Source: Cellvibrionales bacterium UBA7375 (GTDB lineage: Bacteria > Pseudomonadota > Gammaproteobacteria > Pseudomonadales > Porticoccaceae). Taken from it: DNA of 12,532 nucleotides. A model generated the notes under the pieces. That model had not been told where the DNA came from. It did not search any database and was given only the letters and a program-made list of their open reading frames with translations. The position numbers and the translations under genes are program-made. The stretch lies in the NCBI GenBank assembly GCA_002469845.1, contig DKNZ01000068.1, positions 1 through 12,532 on the forward strand. The letters are read 5' to 3'. Positions 9,270-12,532 of the stretch are shown here, piece after piece. The stretch's first letter is position 1; every line of letters starts with the position of its first letter.

Positions 9270-9299
9270 TAGTCAACGTCATTAACAATTAGCTATAAT
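9270..9299 (+). promoter_or_regulatory. Candidate sigma-70 promoter for the BI-1/YccA gene pair
   Basis: A perfect -10 box TATAAT lies at 9294-9299, with TAGTCA at 9270-9275 as a four-of-six -35 box at 18-bp spacing. It lies 20 bases past the stop of the large upstream gene, and no clear terminator separates the two. The predicted transcript would start near 9306 with a leader of about 55 bases. Confidence 0.5.
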
Positions 9300-9304
9300 T
9301 TACA

Positions 9305-9329
9305 GCGAGAGTAACTAAAGTATTCTCGC
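9305..9329 (+). promoter_or_regulatory. Stem-loop at the predicted 5' end of the BI-1 mRNA
   Basis: GCGAGA (9305-9310) pairs perfectly with TCTCGC (9324-9329) around a 13-base loop; a G-U pair could extend the stem. No T tract follows, so it is not a typical intrinsic terminator for the preceding gene. Its position at the inferred transcription start suggests a 5' stabilising hairpin or a protein binding site. The role is inferred. Confidence 0.4.
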
Positions 9330-9360
9330 CAACTTAACCCGAAATTTTAAGGTAGCCATA

Positions 9361-10152
9361 ATGTCTAATCACAAAGCGTTGAATATGTTTGGTCGTTCAG
9401 GTAACCCCTCACTAAATGCCCAAACCTTTTCCAATAGTACAAAAGATGCAACCTTTAGCGCCCAATCGCCTATATCAACAATGACTCTAGAGGGCACAGT
9501 TAATAAAACCGGCATATTGCTTGTGCTTGTGGTTATTTCGGCCTTTTATACATGGTCACAGTTCTTCGCTACAGGCAATCCAGCCAGCGTAATGCCCCTC
9601 GCAATAGGTGGTGCTATTGTTGGCTTTATATTAGCCCTAGTGACCATCTTTAAAAAGCAATGGTCTGGTACAACAGCACCTCTATACGCCATAGCCGAGG
9701 GTCTGTTTCTTGGCGCTATATCCGCCATCTTTGAAGCACAATACCCAGGCATTGTTATACAGGCAGTAGGTCTAACCTTAGGCACATTGGCATCATTATT
9801 ATTCTTATATAAAACAGGGATCGTAAAGCCCACAGAAAATTTCCGCCTAATGGTCACCTCAGCCACTATGGGCATAGCTATGCTCTATCTAGTGAGTATG
9901 CTCATGAATATGTTTGGCTCAGGCGGTATTGGCTTTATACATTCCAATGGCCTATTTGGTATTGGTTTTAGTCTATTTGTTGTAGGTATAGCCGCATTAA
10001 ATCTAGTGCTTGATTTCGATTTTATAGAACAGGGATCAGAAATGGGCGCACCTAAATATATGGAATGGTTCGGTGCATTCTCACTGATGGTAACCCTAAT
10101 ATGGCTATATCTTGAAATGTTGCGCCTACTGGCAAAGCTAAGAAGTCGCTAA
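9361..10152 (+). CDS. Bax inhibitor-1/YccA-like seven-helix membrane protein (COG4760 type)
   Basis: This 263-residue inner-membrane protein matches the BaxI_1 (PF12811) branch of the BI-1/TMBIM superfamily. Seven hydrophobic segments are visible at about 50-70, 78-97, 106-126, 130-150, 161-184, 197-218 and 235-256. The N-terminal tail has the family-like GRSGNPSLNAQTF, and the third helix has PLYAIAEGLFLGAISAIFE. Helix six ends in LDFDFIEQG, whose acidic residues are candidates for the pH and calcium-sensing Asp site described in the BI-1 homologue YetJ. The physiological role of the COG4760 branch is not settled; calcium or proton leak and membrane quality control are possibilities. The start at 9361 has AAGG about eight bases upstream. 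Its TAA stop shares one base with the ATG of the next gene (TAATG), so the two are probably translated together. Confidence 0.9.
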   Translation: MSNHKALNMFGRSGNPSLNAQTFSNSTKDATFSAQSPISTMTLEGTVNKTGILLVLVVISAFYTWSQFFATGNPASVMPLAIGGAIVGFILALVTIFKKQWSGTTAPLYAIAEGLFLGAISAIFEAQYPGIVIQAVGLTLGTLASLLFLYKTGIVKPTENFRLMVTSATMGIAMLYLVSMLMNMFGSGGIGFIHSNGLFGIGFSLFVVGIAALNLVLDFDFIEQGSEMGAPKYMEWFGAFSLMVTLIWLYLEMLRLLAKLRSR

Positions 10153-10358
10153 TGGATGCCAATACCCTAATATTTGGCGGTATCTCACTTATATCCTTAG
10201 CCATATTTTTCTACTTAGGCCGTTTTAGAGCTTCAACAAAACAAAGAGACCGAGAAGACCGGATAGACTGGTCTTCTCGCAAGTTCTCCCTATGGAGAAT
10301 ATTCCTCTACAGTCTGGTGGCTGTAGGCGGCATAGTTCTGCTAACACAGTTTATCTAG
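10152..10358 (+). CDS. Small two-helix membrane protein, unknown function
   Basis: This 68-residue protein begins inside the stop codon of the BI-1 gene (TAATG, one-base overlap), a classic sign of translational coupling. It has two hydrophobic helices (about 4-22 and 46-67) joined by a strongly charged loop rich in Arg, Lys and Asp (about 24-45, with QRDREDRIDW). By the positive-inside rule the loop should be cytoplasmic, with both termini outside. I do not recognise a family. The coupling suggests that it acts with, or is made in fixed ratio to, the BI-1-like protein. It is small enough to be missed by gene callers. Confidence 0.75.
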   Translation: MDANTLIFGGISLISLAIFFYLGRFRASTKQRDREDRIDWSSRKFSLWRIFLYSLVAVGGIVLLTQFI

Positions 10359-10443
10359 ATTGAGATGTTTCGCCTTTGTTTGCGTAAGTTTTTCGTTTAT
10401 AAAAACAAATTGCCATAGACCCTCCGGAGACAGCTGCTAGCAT
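10351..10443 (-). CDS. Possible 30-residue membrane micro-ORF or gene remnant on the minus strand
   Basis: Reading the minus strand from ATG at 10443 gives 30 codons ending in TAA at 10351. The upstream in-frame codons (F-I-I-V-I-I-I) back to a stop extend a hydrophobic stretch, so the frame looks like a membrane helix (ending M-A-I-C-F) followed by a basic tail Y-K-R-K. A GGAGG lies just before an internal ATG. The frame overlaps the end of the preceding plus-strand gene by eight bases. It could be a real small protein, the decayed end of a membrane or sorting-tail gene, or chance. Confidence is low. Confidence 0.2.
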   Translation of the reverse strand: MLAAVSGGSMAICFYKRKTYANKGETSQSR

Positions 10444-10625
10444 TATTATGATAACGATAATAAACTAGTGCTAAGTAATAAGATAAAAAAATAATATATT
10501 AACAATAGTTCTTATAAAAATATTTGAGCAATTGATAAAGAACCTATTTTCATTCTTTAAAATAAAAATAATCATAACTTTTCAGATTATGTTATAAAAA
10601 AATTTATATAAATTAGGTGCATCAG
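10359..10625. promoter_or_regulatory. AT-rich intergenic region with extended -10 promoter and RBS for the small cohesin-dockerin gene
   Basis: The first half holds the minus-strand micro-ORF candidate and an AT-only stem-loop (GTTTTT 10388-10393 with AAAAAC 10401-10406), at best a weak terminator. Further on is an extended -10 element TGT-TATAAA at 10590-10598 with no good -35, typical of extended -10 promoters. It predicts a start near 10605 and a leader of about 20 bases. AGG at 10615-10617, eight bases before ATG 10626, favours that start over the in-frame GTG at 10617, which would itself overlap the ribosome binding site. Confidence 0.4.
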
Positions 10626-11531
10626 ATGCGTTATTCACTTTATTTCATTTTAATAATATTTTCATTGTTTGCTTTTAAGTCATACGCCTCAACCGGTAAT
10701 GATGGTGCTGATGATTCAACCTCACAATATCCCAGCCAGATAGTTTTTGTTAATGGTTCCCCAGTAGTATCGCCAGGAAGATCTGTCTCTGTCACTGTTA
10801 GCTATGATGTTAGTGATAACGATATGGAGCTGACTGGTTTAGGGCTGAGAATTTACTACAACAGTCTTCACCTAACATTTGTTGAATTTTCAAACCTATT
10901 TTCTAAAGACAATATTGGGACATCGTCACCCTATGTTGATTCATTAGATTTAGATGGTAACCCATCAACCGATATGTATGTTGCATCAAATTGGGCATCA
11001 ATCTTTGGTGGATTTCCCGGTGAAGAATCAGGTGAATTACCAATCACATTATTAAAGCTAAACTTTACTGCATCGACCGATTTAGATGTTGAATCAACTC
11101 CTATCTCCTTCACCACAAGTAGTAATGCATCAGGCTATATATTTGAGGGTAATAATTACAATATTCCAGTGACCTCTGGAACATGGGACTTTGATGAGAA
11201 CGGAAGTGTCAATGCGTTAACGGATGGCTTATTGTTAATGCGTTATCTTTTTACTATGAGAGGTGAGGCCTTAATAGATAGTACTATCGCGTCTGACGCA
11301 GGTCTAACAACGGCTACTGAAATAGAGTCAAAATTATCTGTAGCTATAAACTCATATGCAGATATTGATAGCAGTGGTGATGTTGATGCCTTAACAGATG
11401 GTTTATTGTTAATGCGCTACCTGTTCAATTTGAGAGATGACCCATTGATTAACTCGTCCTTTAAACCTGATGCGGCGCGTAATACAGTGACTGAAATCGA
11501 GGCCTATATTGAAAGTTTTATGCCATTATAA
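10626..11531 (+). CDS. Secreted cohesin-like plus dockerin-like protein, possible adaptor
   Basis: This 301-residue exported protein has a signal peptide at 1-21 (hydrophobic core, cut after S-Y-A), a short acidic Asp/Ser linker, a cohesin-like beta domain (38-183) and a C-terminal dockerin-like module (186-301). It contains no catalytic domain. The cohesin-like part shares L-T-G-L-G-L-R-I, S-N-L-F, D-N-I and W-A-S-I-F-G with the GH16-CotH protein, and the dockerin-like part matches both other copies in the window. Its simplest reading is a non-enzymatic adaptor or surface subunit, able in principle to chain with itself or join the other two proteins. Intramolecular pairing is an equally simple alternative. 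It appears to have its own promoter and ends before a strong terminator. ATG 10626 is preferred on ribosome binding site spacing. Confidence 0.85.
   Translation: MRYSLYFILIIFSLFAFKSYASTGNDGADDSTSQYPSQIVFVNGSPVVSPGRSVSVTVSYDVSDNDMELTGLGLRIYYNSLHLTFVEFSNLFSKDNIGTSSPYVDSLDLDGNPSTDMYVASNWASIFGGFPGEESGELPITLLKLNFTASTDLDVESTPISFTTSSNASGYIFEGNNYNIPVTSGTWDFDENGSVNALTDGLLLMRYLFTMRGEALIDSTIASDAGLTTATEIESKLSVAINSYADIDSSGDVDALTDGLLLMRYLFNLRDDPLINSSFKPDAARNTVTEIEAYIESFMPL
10734..11528 (+). other. Cohesin-like plus dockerin-like dyad of the 301-residue protein
   Basis: The dockerin-like loops start at D188 and D246, 58 residues apart. Both end [13 protein letters not shown]. In the second loop the fifth position is Ser (D-I-D-S-S-G), so that site may bind calcium less well than its counterparts. 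The cohesin-like part runs into the dockerin-like part with a linker of only a few residues, as in the GH16-CotH protein. Confidence 0.75.
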
Positions 11532-11583
11532 ATGGCGTCTGCTAATGCATAAAACAATGCTAATCACCCTAAATCCCAGCCAT

Positions 11584-11609
11584 AAAAAACCTCCCGAAGG
11601 AGGTTTTTT
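11584..11609. terminator. Bidirectional intrinsic terminator with UUCG tetraloop on the minus strand
   Basis: CCTCC (11590-11594) pairs with GGAGG (11599-11603), with an A tract before and a T tract after, so it works in both directions. On the minus strand the loop is TTCG closed by C-G, the very stable UUCG tetraloop, and it lies just past the CCA end of the tRNA. On the plus strand it ends the cohesin-dockerin transcript about 50 bases after the stop. Confidence 0.93.
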
Positions 11610-11614
11610 TAATA

Positions 11615-11705
11615 TGGCGGTGGGATAGGGATTCGAACCCTAGATAGGCTATTAACCTATGCCAGTTTTCAAGACTGGTGCATTCAACCGCTCTGCCATC
11701 CCACC
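11615..11705 (-). tRNA. tRNA-Ser(UGA)
   Basis: The 91-base minus-strand gene folds as a class II tRNA. The acceptor stem is GGTGGGA with TCCCACC, followed by discriminator G and an encoded CCA. The anticodon stem CCAGT/ACTGG holds the loop CTTGAAA with anticodon TGA, which reads UCN serine codons. A long variable arm (ATAGG/CCTAT stem) is diagnostic of serine-type tRNAs, and the T arm is TAGGG-TTCGAAT-CCCTA. All arms are intact. Confidence 0.97.
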
Positions 11706-11782
11706 TAATTTTTTAATATCAAAGTCTGTCTTTGAAACTAGGCGCAGATTATACCGCGCCAATTTCCTGAGACAAGCACGAA
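11706..11782 (-). promoter_or_regulatory. tRNA-Ser promoter and leader between the rne-like stop and the tRNA
   Basis: On the minus strand TTGTCT (plus 11770-11775) and TATAAT (plus 11748-11753) are separated by 16 bases. A GC-rich discriminator (CTGCGCC) follows, which is typical of stable-RNA promoters under stringent control. The -10 box lies inside an inverted repeat GGCGC/GCGCC. The leader contains a CAAAG/CTTTG hairpin (plus 11720-11734) and then an AT-rich single-stranded stretch before the tRNA 5' end, a plausible site for RNase E or RNase P processing. No terminator is seen between the upstream gene and the tRNA. Confidence 0.65.
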
Positions 11783-12532
11783 TTAGCCTTCAGAGGGTTT
11801 TTCTTCCGTTTTTTCTGCTGCGCGCTTTTGTCGTGGATCATTTGAGGCGCGTTTTAAGGGCGCCGATTGTTTAGCCGCAACTTCTATGGGGCTATCAGAC
11901 GTTGTTGGCGTGCCTTTTTTGGAGGTACGTCCCTCTGAGCTGGTTTCTACCTCTGAAGCTAGCTTTGGCTTGCTTCTTGGGTCGTTACTAGCTCTTGTGG
12001 TTGCAGCGGCTGGCTTAGCCTCTACTTTTACCTCAGATTCAGCTTTAGCCTCAGTTTTAGGTTCGGCCTTGGCTTTGGGTTTTGCTTTAGCCTTTGGTTT
12101 AGCTTTTGCTTTGGCTTTAGCTTTTGGTTTTGGCTCAGCTGTACCTTCAGCTTTGCTTTCATCTGCATTTGGCTTAGCAGTATCTTTTGTCTCTGCCGGA
12201 GCTTTGTCAGCCTCTGCTGTTTGCTTTGGCTTTGTAGCTCTTCGTTTGCGCTTTGGCTTTTCCGCAGTGTCTACAGTATCAATTGTGGCATTTTTTTCAG
12301 TGCTTGGTGACTCAGATGCCTTTTGCGCTGTCCTATCTGCGTTGGCCTTTGAAGAGGAAGTAGTTTCACTTGTCTTAGCGGCAGAAGGGCGCTTGCTAAG
12401 TTTTGGCGTAGCATCTTTGTCAGTTTTAGCTGTCTCTTTTGGCGCTTCTTGTTTGGCAGTGTCAACTGTGTCTGTATTTGACGTATCTACGGTATTCTCA
12501 AGCATTTCTTGAGGAACATCTTGTCTGCGACG
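11783..12532 (-). CDS. rne: Ribonuclease E, C-terminal scaffold region (partial, runs off the right edge)
   Basis: The minus-strand frame is open from the window edge (R-R-R-Q-D-V-P-Q-E) to a TAA at 11783, so only the last 249 residues are visible and the true start lies outside; the ATG at 12505 should not be taken as the start. The visible part is disordered and low-complexity, rich in Ala, Lys, Glu, Thr and Pro, with a run of alternating K-A/K-P units mid-way and two copies of R-A-S-N-D-P-R near the end. NDPR motifs in the Pseudomonas RNase E tail are reported, as I recall, to contact degradosome partners such as PNPase, which is the main reason for this call. No catalytic domain is in view, so another Lys/Ala-rich RNA-binding protein cannot be excluded. 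The opposite-strand open frame is a shadow of this biased composition. Confidence 0.68.
   Translation of the reverse strand, partial: RRRQDVPQEMLENTVDTSNTDTVDTAKQEAPKETAKTDKDATPKLSKRPSAAKTSETTSSSKANADRTAQKASESPSTEKNATIDTVDTAEKPKRKRRATKPKQTAEADKAPAETKDTAKPNADESKAEGTAEPKPKAKAKAKAKPKAKAKPKAKAEPKTEAKAESEVKVEAKPAAATTRASNDPRSKPKLASEVETSSEGRTSKKGTPTTSDSPIEVAAKQSAPLKRASNDPRQKRAAEKTEEKPSEG

Noticed and set aside
10617..10625. GTG start for the small cohesin-dockerin gene
   Set aside because: It would overlap the ribosome binding site; ATG 10626 has good spacing and gives a normal signal peptide.
11886..12512. 208-codon plus-strand open frame rich in Ala, Leu, Phe and Ser
   Set aside because: It is the mirror of the Lys/Ala/Glu-rich rne-like tail on the other strand. 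The minus-strand frame continues off the edge and has the NDPR motifs.

Overview
The window reads as AT-rich chromosomal DNA from a marine polysaccharide-degrading gammaproteobacterium. The evidence is a laminarinase-type GH16 enzyme with marine-type accessory modules, a cluster of dockerin-like and cohesin-like secreted proteins, a YccA/BI-1 membrane protein, and a partial RNase E tail carrying NDPR motifs of the kind known from Pseudomonas. A SAR92/Porticoccaceae-like or related lineage would fit, but that is inference; nothing here fixes the genus.

Layout. Bases 1-297 are non-coding leader. Bases 298-3609 encode a secreted 1103-residue di-haem oxidoreductase (DHOR/DUF1111) with an N-terminal dockerin-like module. 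Bases 3733-9249 encode a secreted 1838-residue protein joining carbohydrate-binding modules, a GH16 beta-glucanase, calcium-binding repeats, a cohesin-like and dockerin-like dyad, Ig-like domains and a C-terminal CotH-type kinase domain. Bases 9361-10358 hold a translationally coupled pair: a seven-helix BI-1/YccA membrane protein and a 68-residue two-helix membrane protein. Bases 10626-11531 encode a secreted 301-residue protein that is little more than one cohesin-like plus one dockerin-like module. A bidirectional terminator with a UUCG tetraloop on the minus strand separates it from a minus-strand block: tRNA-Ser(UGA) with its own promoter and, upstream of it, the C-terminal part of an RNase E-like gene running off the right edge.

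How the genes may work together. Three secreted proteins, two adjacent and the third about 1.4 kb downstream, share the same unusual dockerin-like module (two EF-hand-like loops ending A-L-T-D-G-L-L). Two of them carry the same cohesin-like domain directly in front of it. This suggests a calcium-dependent, non-clostridial extracellular assembly that brings together a laminarinase, a putative extracellular kinase and a c-type haem redox enzyme, with the small protein as a possible adaptor. The domain composition is seen directly; assembly between the proteins is a hypothesis. The BI-1 pair, tRNA and rne look like ordinary core genes flanking this accessory material.
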